64,000 nt of DNA from Hermatobates lingyangjiaoensis (GCA_026182355.1 JAPFBL010001928.1:5589001-5653000), one strand, 5' to 3'. Counted from the stretch's first letter, positions 11,006 through 20,640 are shown. The notes: generated by a model from the sequence alone, not told the origin. A program made the numbers and translations.

Positions 11006-11040
11006 TTGTTTTCCCATTTCTTATTGTGGTTTGATCATTG

Positions 11041-11077
<37 letters not shown>
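11041..11077. repeat. (TA)n microsatellite
   Basis: About 17 TA units between the family Z hairpin and the family C unit. Confidence 0.97.
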
Positions 11078-11080
<3 letters not shown>

Positions 11081-11186
11081 CACACAGGAAAGAGAAAAAC
11101 AAATAAAGACACACACAAAAGACTCACAATGATATTTCGACAGTCGTCGTCATCGGGCAGAAGTAGTCCCTTTGAGTAGCTGAAGG

Positions 11187-11190
<4 letters not shown>
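11078..11190 (-). mobile_element. Solo Penelope-like terminal unit, family C
   Basis: A 113-bp unit on the minus strand between two (TA)n arrays. It recurs almost unchanged at 13689-13805. The minus strand carries CCGAUGA (11150-11156, U to C in the hammerhead core), a GAC/GUC stem II and GAAA (atttc at 11134-11138 on plus), so it is a hammerhead derivative with one core change shared by both copies. Confidence 0.75.

Positions 11191-11220
<30 letters not shown>
11191..11220. repeat. (TA)n microsatellite
   Basis: About 15 TA units closing the chain of hammerhead units. Confidence 0.97.
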
Positions 11221-11223
<3 letters not shown>

Positions 11224-12204
11224 CATTCCAGAACAAAACTGTAATAGTGCGGTAAGTTTCTTCTTAGCATTGACAAGTATGGAATCATGGTGGACACTTT
11301 CAAACGTAGGAAGTTAACAAAACACCTTAACTTCAGGTAGTGCTCCTTATATAGTAAACACTCTTCAAGTGTATGATGAGACAATTTCTGCTTTACTTTC
11401 TCATTATTAAAATCAAATAACCTGAGAATAACATATTCATCATGGTATAACGTTATTATATCATGACTGAAATATTTGATCATATTGACCTGACCATTAG
11501 AATATTCGAACATTTGCAAAAAAATCATCAGACACAATGATTTCATTAGCTTGACATAACGTGCCAATATATTAAAATGTTTTATTTGGCTTTTTTTTGT
11601 TCTATTCAAAATTGAATTTTTATTAAAAATATCTTAAAAAAAGATATATTGTTGTTTAAGCTATATTGTTGGATATACGTAGTTAAAATTCATGTTTCTA
11701 ATATAATGGAATAATTTAAATTTTGATTTTTATGTAGTTACAATCAAATTTTCATCTCGATATACGTGTGTATATTAGATATTTATACCCATAGAGGGTC
11801 TGATTATAAGAGGATATATTTCAGGTGGTCCTCTGAAATTATTAAAAATTGTGATCAAGATTTTGGATTTCTCTTGCCTTGGATCAAGCCTCTAACATAA
11901 GATTTCTAATGATTGTGGGAAACATTTTTTTTTCAAAGTTTCCCAAAAACTTGCTCCTTCTAGATTTTTGGTAGTATCTGATAACATAACTGACCGTTAT
12001 GGAGAGACTCTTAGCGTAGTGAACGCCACTATAAAGAACGTGATTTGCATTACTTTGTAATGTCGGTCTCCAAAGGATAAAATAGGAAAGACAAAGGCGA
12101 CAAGCCCTTTATACCCGGATAAGAAAACTGAGTGGCAACACGTTATTTTGTTTTTCTACATCCATGGTTTAATTTATTTGTTCAAACCGACTATTTTTTC
12201 CCCT
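11221..12204. other. AT-rich DNA; unassigned 128-codon minus frame at 11223-11609
   Basis: The 128-codon frame has no recognised domain, and a frame of this size is expected about once per window by chance at this base composition. A GC-richer patch at about 11990-12125 (GAGAGACTCTTAGCGTAGTG onwards) is unassigned; it has a weak likeness to a pol III A box but no B box. Confidence 0.4.
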
Positions 12205-12231
12205 TTATATATATATATATATATATATATA
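12205..12231. repeat. (TA)n microsatellite
   Basis: TA run abutting the minus-strand PLE N-terminal fragment. Confidence 0.95.
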
Positions 12232-12234
12232 GTT

Positions 12235-12370
12235 ATTTGTGTATGATGGCAGCAAATCCTCATGTAAACATGTTTCATAAAAGTACACAGCAGCCTCTGC
12301 GTTGATGACTTTTAAGTTGGTCTGCTCCAACTTACGAACAGCCTTGCGGTGGGCTGGTGTTTAAAGCTTT
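12235..12370 (-). pseudogene. Penelope-like ORF N-terminal fragment (minus)
   Basis: The minus frame reads KAVRKLEQTNLKVINAEAAV, then YFYETCLHEDLLPSYTNNYI, and runs into (TA)n at 12231. It is the same block as 8571-8750, with the C-L-x-x-D-L-L-P-x-Y-T motif. It forms an inverted pair with 12437-12565 (arms about 12271-12368 and 12452-12555, spacer about 83 bp). No reverse transcriptase is attached. Confidence 0.75.
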
Positions 12371-12436
12371 TAAAAGAAACAAAGTTAAAAGAAATTTGTA
12401 TGTATTTCTTTTTACATCTACACATGCTAAATTAAG

Positions 12437-12565
12437 ATGTCTCTTGGGCAATTGATATGGCTTTTAACACCAGCCCACCACAAGGCTGTTCGTAAGTTGG
12501 ATCAGACCAGCTTAAAAGTCGTTAACGCAGAGGCTGCTGTGTACTTTAATGAAACATATATATAG
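12437..12565 (+). pseudogene. Penelope-like ORF N-terminal fragment (plus)
   Basis: Opens MSLGQLIWLLTPAHHKAVRK, continues LDQTSLKVVNAEAAVYFNET, and stops in a short TA run. The shared MSLGQL start with 8571 supports this ATG. It ends at the equivalent of the residue just before the conserved Cys of the CL..DLLP motif, so it is more truncated than its inverted partner at 12235-12370. Confidence 0.75.
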
Positions 12566-12931
12566 TTCAATATAGACAAAGAAACATAGAGAAATCAAAA
12601 GAACACACTTACAGTCTCTAATTTTCGGTTTGAACCATCTTCAGGAGAGATAAGAGAGGGAAACCAAGCGCACTGGTTCAGAGATGTTTGGAGACCAACA
12701 GTGAAAATAAGGTAGACAGGAATCAATTTATAATTACATTAAATTATAAATGTAATCATTTTTCTGTGAACAGGTGCGCATGCGGCAACACTATTGGTCT
12801 CCAACCGTCTCTGAACCAGTGCGCTTGGTTTCCCTCTCTTATCTCTCCTGAAGACGGTTCAAATTGAAAATTAGAGACTGTAAGTGTGTTCTTTTGATTT
12901 CTCTATGTTTCTTTGTCTATATTGAACTATA
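12562..12931. mobile_element. Penelope-like terminal units, family D, inverted pair
   Basis: Positions 12562-12698 (minus orientation) and 12794-12931 (plus) are inverted copies of one about 137-bp unit, around a 95-bp centre. Each carries a hammerhead-type core (TCTTCAG at 12638-12644 on minus; CTGAAGA at 12848-12854 on plus) with a GGTT/AACC-type stem II; the plus copy has a G-to-T change in it. The same unit is paired again at 41557-41785. The plus unit runs on through TTTTGGATCGTATTTCCAAC and short TA blocks into the GIY-YIG coding sequence. Confidence 0.85.
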
Positions 12932-13007
12932 TTTGTCCATTTTGGATCGTATTTCCAACGAAGAAGTATATATATTTATATATATACTGTCCTTAGTATA
13001 TATATAT

Positions 13008-13358
13008 TCTGTCCTTAGTAAACGCACCTACCCTATTTCTCACAAGACCTCTTGTACCTCTGGTAACTGCGTTTACCGTTTGGATTGCACCCAGTGTGAT
13101 TCTTTTTATGTGGGTTTGGCTTCCACCAAGCTAAGCCTGCGTATGAATAATCACAGGTCATCCGTTGGCAAACGCAGTGACCTTCCCGTTGCTACTCATG
13201 CCAGTTCTCACGGACTCAGTTTTAATGACTGTTTCCGTGTACAGGTCCTGAGGCAGATTGATCAGAGTAATTCGAAAGTTACTCTGAGAGCTTCAGAAGA
13301 AGCACTTATTAGTCTTCTGGGCGGCAGATCGGCTCCTGGGCTTAACCTCAATCATTGA
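13008..13358 (+). pseudogene. Penelope-like element GIY-YIG endonuclease, C-terminal fragment (family 1)
   Basis: The reading frame ends the element ORF. It contains CTSGNCVYRLDCTQCDSFYV and GLASTKLSLRMNNHRSS, the N-terminal part of a GIY-YIG nuclease: the GIY strand is represented by C-V-Y, YIG by Y-V-G, followed by the conserved Arg and the N-x-H helix. Cysteine pairs around the two strands are typical of PLE endonucleases. A following E-A-L-I segment, which usually holds the catalytic Glu, is present. The frame closes with RSAPGLNLNH and TGA at 13356-13358. The frame is open upstream to 12864, but that part is terminal-unit DNA and TA repeat, so the real protein is 5'-truncated near 13008, where a short duplication (TCTGTCCTTAGTA) lies. 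No reverse transcriptase remains. The 3' end is nearly identical to the copy at 45197-45532, so this family moved recently. Confidence 0.85.
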
Positions 13359-13639
13359 TTTTTTTATTATTTTTTATTTTTTTTTAAGTTGTTATCAGCT
13401 TTTAATTTTATTTTAGTTAAATGTTTTCATTTTTTAATTTTTATTTGGCTTTTATCTCTTTATCTTCCCTGTCTACCTTTCCTCCGAAAGTTGGCCACAC
13501 TGTTTGAGTGCTTCTGTTAGAACGCTAAGTCAGTCGTTATCAGCCTTTGGAGCGATTCACTTCTTTTCCTGAAGACGAGGACATCGAAATATAGTAGTGA
13601 GTTCAGTGGTTTCCTTTCTATGTGTTCTTTTTTAAATTC

Positions 13640-13646
<7 letters not shown>
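13359..13646 (+). mobile_element. Penelope-like element 3' UTR and terminal unit, family E
   Basis: T-rich 3' UTR, then CCTTTCCTCCGAAAGTTGGC, then the terminal unit with hammerhead core, ending in TTTTTTAAATTCTAGTTTA and (TA)n. The whole stretch is present in inverted orientation at 45197-45486 at roughly 95% identity by eye. This defines a true 3' end and gives the order for this family: GIY-YIG ORF, UTR, hammerhead, (TA)n. Confidence 0.85.
13560..13610 (+). ncRNA. Hammerhead-derived motif (family E)
   Basis: CUGAAGA at 13569-13575, GAAA at 13586-13589, stem III AUAU and H17 A13593. Stem II is only 2-3 bp (CGA/UCG overlapping the GAAA G) and stem I is weak. Core conserved, pairing poor. The position at the end of a PLE 3' UTR is what supports the call. 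Confidence 0.5.

Positions 13647-13688
<42 letters not shown>
13647..13688. repeat. (TA)n microsatellite
   Basis: About 20 TA units at the 3' end of PLE family 1, shared with the family C unit that follows. Confidence 0.97.
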
Positions 13689-13692
<4 letters not shown>

Positions 13693-13805
13693 ACACATGA
13701 AAGAGAAAAAACAAATAAAGATACACACAAAAGACTCACAACGATATTTCGACAGTCGTCGTCATCGGGTAGAAGTAGTCCCTTTGAGTAGCTGAAGCTA
13801 ACTCA
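13689..13805 (-). mobile_element. Solo Penelope-like terminal unit, family C, copy 2
   Basis: Near-identical to 11078-11190, in the same orientation and again between (TA)n arrays, with GACTCACAACGATATTTCGA and CAGTCGTCGTCATCGGGTAG on plus. It carries the same core C in place of U. Confidence 0.75.
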
Positions 13806-13837
<32 letters not shown>

Positions 13838-13838
<1 letters not shown>

Positions 13839-13995
13839 CAATGATCAAACCACAATAAGATATGGGAAAACAAGGGCAGAAGTATAAATTTTGAAACAGA
13901 AAAACTAAGTATTACATTAAAAATTATTTTACAAAGAAAAATAGTCAGTGAATTTCAACAATAACTGTCTAGTTTGAATGAACACTTGACACTGT
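13838..13995 (-). mobile_element. Family Z stub joined to family N terminal unit
   Basis: ATCAATGATCAAACCACAAT (13838-) is the outer end of family Z, cut off after about 38 bp. It is joined to an inverted copy of the family N unit at 19790-19925 (CAGAAGTATAAATTTTGAAA and onward). A chimeric junction of two unrelated PLE termini. Confidence 0.65.
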
Positions 13996-15027
13996 CGTAT
14001 AATAATAAGTCGTGTGAATAAATCGTATAATGTTTCAAATTACTTTCAAAGTTTCCGTAGCTAAACGTATTGATTTTTGAAAAAGAAAGGATAAGCGAAT
14101 AGAGGTACAGTGTGACACCTAGAAGGGGTGAAAGAGGTAGGACTTAAGGAAAGTCACTACATTAGGACACGTTTCTTTATTCATTCCCTTCTCCTGTCGA
14201 GATAGCTAGATATTTATTTCACAATCCCTGCCTCTCCCTGTTATGAATATATAACGCTAAGTAAGAATAATAACGGAAACCTACCTCTGATGCACCTTGC
14301 AACTCTATTATTAAAATTTCTACTTGCAAGAGCTTGAACCCTTATGGGAATTATTTAAGATAAACCCTCCCCGGAAGAATACCTCTTGAATCACAAGCAA
14401 ATGTCAAATGTGTATTTCAAATAGCATATCTACTTGTCTAATTCATATAAATCAGTATGAGCTACAATAATTATAGCTATATTATTAAAAACATCAGTGA
14501 ACTAATCAATGGTGATTCAATAAAAACAAACTTTTATTTACTTTTTCAAAAGTATCAGTAAGTAAACCAAAATGATAAATATTTATTTAATACTTAAGGA
14601 AACAATATAGTTATTTTGCACATATGCTGCATTACATCGAAACAATTTCAGTGAAATAGTTATTATTTCTATATCTTGTAAGTACTACAACATCGTTGAT
14701 AGTATAATAATAAAACTGCAAGATATTATTATTGTTTTTCATGAGGAACATCACTCCATATGTATCGGATAAGTACTTCCCAGGGTAGTTATACTGGGCT
14801 TTTATGATTGATAAGAAAGATAATAGGTCCCCATACAAATATATTAAACTGCTTATCAATGAAAAAATATATTTATTCCCGAAAAGCTTACATATGCATT
14901 CATTTTCTGCATATCCTGAAATAATTCTACACTCCATGTAAGTTCACTAGTATGTGTACTAACATACTTGTTTGCTCGACTGCAGAGATAATCTGCGCTT
15001 AGATGTATATGAAATTGAATATAACAT
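13996..15027. other. AT-rich DNA with an unassigned 101-codon minus frame
   Basis: The minus frame at 14632-14937 matches no family I know. Its length is near the chance limit for this composition. Nothing else is recognised. Confidence 0.35.
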
Positions 15028-15091
15028 ATATATATATATATATAATATATAATACATACATATATAATACATAATACATATATATATATAT
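15028..15091. repeat. TA/TACA-rich microsatellite
   Basis: TA runs alternating with ATACATA blocks, immediately before the second GIY-YIG fragment. Confidence 0.9.
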
Positions 15092-15604
15092 ATGAATAAT
15101 AATCAAAATAAAGATATGCCTTCATTTATGAAAAGATTGGACGTTTCTGTTGTGTTCAGTAATGATGGTAACTTGTTTAACAGACTTGTTAATAATAAGC
15201 CAAAAAGAAAGGACTGTTGTGTATACAGGATACCATGTACTGACTGTGAAATGTCTTACATTGGACAGACGAGCAAAGGTCTTCTTACAAGGATAAAACA
15301 GCACAAATACTCCATCAGAAGAGAGGACGAAAAGAGTGCCTTGTTCATTCACATAAGAGACAGTAATCATGTGATTAATTGGAATGAAGCAAATGAATTA
15401 ATATACGTGTCTTCAGAAAGAAGAAGAAATATCGTAGAAAGTGCGCTCATAAAGAACTTTTATGAGAGGTTGATGAACAATAGCCTAGGACTCAACAAAT
15501 TAGATGAAGTTTTGATTAACGGGATAATTAAACAGATGAAGACTTCATTATTAAACACATTCAGGGTTGCCATCAATTCTGGAAATTTCAATCAGCCAAG
15601 TTAA
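15092..15604 (+). pseudogene. Penelope-like element GIY-YIG endonuclease, C-terminal 170 residues (family 2)
   Basis: An uninterrupted frame of 170 residues ending TAA at 15602-15604. Around residues 39-65 it has KDCCVYRIPCTDCEMSYIGQ, T-S-K-G-L-L-T-R-I-K-Q-H: the GIY strand (C-V-Y), YIG (Y-I-G), the conserved Arg, and the K-Q-H helix. Two cysteine pairs flank the strands, as in PLE nucleases. Next comes ALFIHIRDSNHVINWNEANE, the H-I-x-x-x-N-H-x-x-N-W block, and then an ESALI segment that carries the putative catalytic Glu. This enzyme nicks target DNA for reverse transcription. The fragment starts inside a TA array, so the reverse transcriptase is missing, but the nuclease part shows no stops or frameshifts. 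It is unrelated in sequence to family 1 beyond the motifs. A hammerhead follows 26 bp after the stop. Confidence 0.88.
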
Positions 15605-15631
15605 CAAATATTTATTGTTTTTTTAGTTCAC

Positions 15632-15671
15632 TTGCTCTCCGAAGATGTGTTAACGAAAGGCCTTAGAGCAT
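15632..15671 (+). ncRNA. Hammerhead ribozyme motif downstream of PLE family 2 ORF
   Basis: Stem I is 6 bp and perfect (UGCUCU 15633-15638 with AGAGCA 15665-15670). The core is CCGAAGA (15639-15645, C for U at the second position), stem II is weak (GU/AC around GUUA), GAAA is at 15655-15658, stem III is AGGCCU (15658-15663) and H17 is U15664. Its location just after a GIY-YIG stop codon matches known PLE hammerheads. The core substitution probably lowers activity. Confidence 0.7.
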
Positions 15672-18600
15672 TGTTTTAAAAAATTGTTTTCATTGTGGTA
15701 AATTAATCCACACATATTAATATCCACACTATATATATATAAAATTGATGCTAATTTTTGAATTCATCATTATAAGACTAATTTAACCAAATCTGCATTT
15801 TGATGGCAGTGTGAACTATCAAGTGAACGACCTTATGGTATTGATAAAGGGAGTTACTATTGCAAACATCTATAGATAGCATACAGAGAAAAAAATTATG
15901 GAAGAAGTCAAACATACTTGATAGTATATTGATAATTACCTTATATCATGGGAATTGATGAAAATGTTAAGTTCTCAGTTTGTATTTAGATATCGTAAGG
16001 ATAGTCTCGTTAACATTTAGAAGTAACTTGATGGGAACTGGTAGCCGACAACTTGTTTTTAGTTTAAGTGTATAATTTTTTAACTGTAGTCATAGGGTTT
16101 CTTTTATTAGCATAAATTTTACTGTTATTAATGTGATTTATTCTCAAATAAATCATTGTTGGCAATATTGAAACGTGAAACGAGACTACATTTCTATATG
16201 TCAAAAGGAATATTTATGTCAATCAACTCCTCTTTTCATTTCACAGTCCTAAATAATATATTAAATTTAGTTTTAAAATAAATATGTATGCTAAACTTCT
16301 GGAATTTAGAGCATTAGAAAGAGTATTAGGGATATTAAAGTTAAAAGGAAAATCATTAATTTCCGTCTGGAGGAACTTGTCAGATTGATTGATAGTAATA
16401 TTTTAATCTTCTTATTGACAATTGGATAGTTATGAACATATTTAACAAATTCTTGAGTGTCTGCTAATGACTTTAACCATAATTTTGCAAACATCTTTAT
16501 ACTTATCAAATTGGTTGCCTTGCATTAACAGAACTGTGAAGAAAGCAGACAAACTCTCTTTCAAACAAGTCTTCATAATACAGCTTGGGAGAGTAGTAGC
16601 GACTCGGGACAAATCATTTACTTATATTTTTAATTCTTTCATTGAAGATATAGTATTTTCAATTTTGAATTCAAATTTGAATTATAGTGTAGTATAGTAT
16701 ATGTGTAAGAGCAGTTTCAGTGAGAGTTTTAAACTAAAGTTGACCTGGTTGTTCAAACCACTTTTTTTCTGACTTCTTTTTCATTTGCATTCCTGTGAAA
16801 GGGGGGTTGCGTAGTTGCGAATAGACTCTAGACCATAAGATGTTAGTTTAGTCCAACCATTTCTATAGGGATTGCTGTATTATTTTTGCGTATTGTCTTG
16901 TTTCCAGATACTTTCATGAAAATTAACTTAAACTTTCTAGACCGGACCTTCCTGTCTAAAATTAGGAACTTTTTAATCTAGGTGATCATTAAATCTAGGT
17001 GTCATCATTTCTACGCCGTCTATAAAATATCCTTTGTGGGGCATTGTATCTCATACTCGTATGTCTAATTGTATCTCAATTAGAGTATTATTAGAATTAG
17101 GTCTTGTTACCTAAATTGTCAAACGTCTCATTTTTTAACATCTTTATTTACAAGTATATGCAACTAGGCACATTTTGCGTATGAAGTATATGTGGTAAGA
17201 TATTACACAATAACAATTACAATAACTTCGATGCACATGAGCAAAGAATGAAACCCACTAGTTCTCCAATGAAAGCCTTTCTATTTTGAACCATTTTAAA
17301 CATCCTGAAAGCTGATTGTAACTTGGTAAACTAGCATATTCCCTAATTATTTTAGTTTTTTTTATTATATTTAGCAAACATTTTACCAAAATCAAATAGT
17401 TGAACAATTTTTAATTTAGTTGTCAAAAATTGTTGTTGGCAATTCAAAAAAACAATACCGTTTTTGAAAAAAGTGATTTCAGTTGCTTTGAAGTTAAAAG
17501 ACACTGAAATTAATACAATTTGAATAATAAGTATAAAAATACGGGGTCACCTACACTAAACCTGCTGATTAATCATATCCAACCCTTACCAACAGACTCT
17601 GCTTTACTTATTGTAAAGTAAAAATGTGTAAGAGCAGTATGCAGTATAGCTTGATAGAATAAGTTCACATTATTTTCACTTTTTTTGGAAGTTCGATTTC
17701 ATGAATAGTCTAAAACTATTCCACATTCATCTAACACACCAAGCCATAAAGTGTATAGTAAGATTCACATATTTCTAATTAAATTACATTAAAATAAAAA
17801 TCGTGAAAAAAGCTTAGCAGTAATAAACCTTCTCCCACTAAAAAATTTTTTTTTGTTAATTTAATTTATTTTACATATAAACATTGAGTGATTCTTTTTT
17901 AAGTTTCTAAGTTAGTAAAATAAAAAAGTAAATAAGCAACTAATTTTAGAAGTACCTATTTTTCCAGACTGGAAAAATACTTTTTCAATGAAAACTTTTT
18001 CATGAAAGAAAAAATGTTTTTTCGTCATACGGGTTCTTAGTGATTGTGGTATGTAAACAATAGGAGCCACTCATCAAACATGTGGGATATACTATGCTTT
18101 TAACCCACTAATTAACATTCCCTAGAAACACAATAGAATTTAAATATCACAATCAAACGGAAATAAACTCAAGCTCTTATTTGAGCATTTTAACTTTAAA
18201 TGACATTACAGAAGTATTTATCTGTTAAGAGGACCGCTTATTGATCCAGTGCATATCATGCTTCATTAGTGATTCACTTACTTGTATTATTTTAAATTAA
18301 AATGAACATGCCAGGTTAATCGACATTTAGCAAAGACATATGTAGTTCATATGCTGTTTTTAAGATCTAATAAATTAAAACCTGCATAAACGTTCAATAA
18401 TCATTAGTTTATTGAACTTAGTATTTTTACATTACTGTAAGTAAACTATAGTGATCTACAAAAATTATATCTCGAGATTTTGACGAAATTACATGTTTTG
18501 AGTTCACAGAAGTCGTTTTATCAAGTTTTTCGGTGATATTTGCGTGTGTATGAGTGGGTGAGCATGTATCTAAAGTTTGTGGCCTACCCTACGATTTAGA

Positions 18601-18754
18601 ATCTTAGATGGATTAAGTTGATACTTTACACAAAAATCATAGTGTAGATGAGTCCTCCTGTTTGGGAGCAATTAGGCATGATGAGAAAGTCACTTTTTTT
18701 TTGCCAAAAAATTGTTTTTGAACTACATTTTTTTTCTACTAAACTACTAATTTT
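15672..18754. other. AT-rich DNA, probable beat intron or flank, nothing recognised
   Basis: The first part to about 15745 is the tail of the PLE family 2 3' end, closing in a short TA run. After that I see no gene, RNA or recognised element. Confidence 0.55.
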
Positions 18755-19015
18755 GAAGTATTAAATGCTAGGAAGCCATAAAAGTCCCAATATAGCAATT
18801 CTATAAAAGACCAAATGTGTAAAACATAATTCAAAATTAGGAACATTCTTTAAAGAATAATAAATGTAATTAATCTTACATTAAAAATGATCTTAAAAAG
18901 AAATTTATTCTTAGAGATTTCTGACATTTTTAAGACAAATGAAAATATTTTCAATTTTGAATGTGAAAATTTGTCTTCAATATTCAATCTAGAAGGAGGT
19001 CCAAAATATCCATAT
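18755..19015 (+). repeat. Diverged dispersed repeat, copy 1 (copy 2 at 21715-21985)
   Basis: About 260 bp, from AGGAAGCCATAAAAGTCCCA to TCAATCTAGAAGGAGGTCCA, aligns end to end with 21715-21985 at perhaps 70% identity, same strand. It has no coding frame and is not visibly bounded by terminal repeats. It is an old element of unknown class. Confidence 0.7.
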
Positions 19016-19595
19016 ATCTAGAATCTCAAGTGCCATTTACTGAATAAAGAGAATCTGCATAAATCATGCGTCTTCACTAATTTTATACTGTCATAAAATT
19101 ACTACATTCTTCTATTTGATTTATGTAACATATGAAAATTAAAAAAATATTGATGGGGTTCTACAATATGTTAAATAAAATCTAAGAAAATAAAACAGTT
19201 GTGAGAAGTGCTCGACTGTATTGTTTGTTAAATCACAAAACTGCTTTAAGCAAAGAAAACTTCTGAAGGAAACGAAGAGTGAGTCGTATTTTTTTACTGC
19301 TCAGTTGGTAAGGAAACATAAAACCATGGTAGTAATTTACTTTACTAAAAGATATTAATGTTATTACTGTAAGAGGAAAATATTATATTAGTTGTATATT
19401 CATTGTAATGGGAAATAAATATCATGACATTAATACCTTGGAAAGCACCAAATATTAATCCTATTCATTGATTAGGTGTCTAGCACATTTTTAGTTTAGA
19501 TATATTTTATAGGCTTGTCCAGTAATAGGATTATTGAAAACAATCTGTTTTGTTTTATTTAGATTTTTAACGACTGTTTATTTATTTTATATATA
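19016..19595. other. AT-rich DNA, nothing recognised
   Basis: No gene, RNA or element recognised. Confidence 0.6.
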
Positions 19596-19599
19596 TTTT

Positions 19600-19977
19600 T
19601 CCGTCACTCTGTACTGCTCTAAATCAGTCCTCGTCTTCTACTGTTTACATTCTTCATATTCCCAGAATCCTTCGTGTTGTCCAAATTATTGAGAATAGTG
19701 AGTGATAATTTTGTTTCTATGTGTTTAACTTTAACGTTCTAGATACTTTTTAATTTAGTTCAATATTCATTTTTCAATATATATATATATTTCAGTTCAT
19801 TTCATTTCAGTGTCATGTGTTCATTCAAACTACAGTTGTTGAAATCAACACACTATTTTTTTTGTAAAATAATTTGTAATGTAATACCTAGTTTTTCTGT
19901 TTCAAAATGTATACTTCTGCCTATGAAAAATGTTTTAGATAAAAGCAGAAACGTTGACATTGAGATTTTGATTTAAA

Positions 19978-19978
<1 letters not shown>
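19600..19978 (+). mobile_element. Degraded Penelope-like termini (family G-like, then family N)
   Basis: 19600-19775 resembles the family G unit at 43783 (pyrimidine-rich leader, CCAGAATCCTTCGTGTTGTC, GAGAATAGTGAGTG), with a decayed core, then a short TA run. 19790-19978 is family N, also found inverted at 13874-13995. Near 19925-19965 it carries a decayed hammerhead (CCTATGA, then AGCAGAAACGTTGACATTGA). (TA)n follows at 19979. Confidence 0.55.

Positions 19979-20010
<32 letters not shown>
19979..20010. repeat. (TA)n microsatellite
   Basis: About 16 TA units at the 3' end of the family N unit. Confidence 0.97.
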
Positions 20011-20013
<3 letters not shown>

Positions 20014-20103
20014 TATAGTTAGGAAGCAGTCCTTCATTTATACAGGTTTGATTAAATAATACGCCATATTTACGGTTGACTAGTTTCCTTGTGTATTTCT
20101 CAA

Positions 20104-20220
20104 TGGGTTTTTGACTCTGACGAAGACCGCTTGTTACGGTTGAAAGATCTTAGTCTTGTTTGCCCATTTTCTTATTGTGGTTTGATCATTGATTGTTGTT
20201 TCACGTATTATGTGAAATCT
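20104..20220 (+). mobile_element. Solo family Z terminal unit
   Basis: Single plus-strand copy of family Z, from GGGTTTTTGACTCTGACGAA to TTTCACGTATTATGTGAAAT and (TA)n. Unlike the copy at 10850 it is not paired. Confidence 0.85.
20113..20155 (+). ncRNA. Type I hammerhead ribozyme (family Z)
   Basis: Identical in every core and stem position to the copy at 10963-11005: CUGACGA at 20117-20123, GAAA at 20142-20145, stem III AGAUCU, stem I GACU/AGUC. Confidence 0.87.
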
Positions 20221-20240
20221 TTTATATATATATATATATT

Positions 20241-20360
20241 TAATATATAATTAACCCACAGGGAAGAACACAGAAAGTCACTATAGAACTCACTTCGATA
20301 TTTAGACATCTGTCGTCATCAGGAAGAAGTGCGAAGTACTCTTGTTGAGGAGCAAACTGC
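20241..20360 (-). mobile_element. Solo Penelope-like terminal unit, family F
   Basis: About 120 bp on minus between (TA)n arrays. It contains CUGAUGA (20316-20322 complement) with stem II GACA/UGUC, but the conserved GAAA reads UAAA, so the ribozyme is probably dead. Confidence 0.65.
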
Positions 20361-20371
20361 TATATATATAG

Positions 20372-20433
<62 letters not shown>

Positions 20434-20456
20434 CCATATATATATATATATATATG
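20361..20456. repeat. (TA)n microsatellite with two TATAGGCCATATA interruptions
   Basis: Long TA array broken at about 20368-20375 and 20430-20438 by the same GGCC-containing string. The repeated interruption suggests expansion or duplication of the array as a unit. Confidence 0.95.
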
Positions 20457-20640
20457 GTTCGGTATTAGCAAGAAGCTGGCCTTGAGTAAGTAAGTTTTTT
20501 GAATTTTTTATGATGATTGTAAAGTAGATATGACAAATGTCCATTTTTTGTTAGTTTATAGCCCTGAAGATGTCTTAAAATAAAGACGAAACGTTGGCAA
20601 AAAGGTGTTTATTAGTAAATTGTGGTCAAGAAAACAATAC

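Larger units (their letters stand above)
10850..11040. mobile_element. Perfect 93-bp hairpin of family Z, two opposed hammerheads
   Basis: Positions 10850-10942 and 10948-11040 are exact inverted copies, separated only by ACTTC. Each arm carries one complete hammerhead motif, pointing away from the centre on opposite strands. (TA)n arrays flank both sides (10769-10818 and 11041-11077). Perfect identity of both arms points to a recent event or to the arms being copied from one another. It has no coding capacity. Confidence 0.95.

Noticed and set aside
10527..11114. Minus frames with long Tyr-Ile repeats
   Set aside because: Read-through of (TA)n arrays and non-coding PLE ends; the same happens at 8886, 13517, 20302 and 45141.
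11223..11609. 128-codon minus frame as a gene
   Set aside because: No domain recognised. With about 0.075 stops per codon at this composition, roughly one frame this long is expected by chance in the window.
12864..13007. ATG at 12864 as the true start of the GIY-YIG ORF
   Set aside because: This part is terminal-unit DNA and TA repeat fused to a truncated ORF; the family's conserved start is MSLGQL, found elsewhere in the window.
14632..14937. 101-codon minus frame as a gene
   Set aside because: No recognisable domain or splice context; length near chance.
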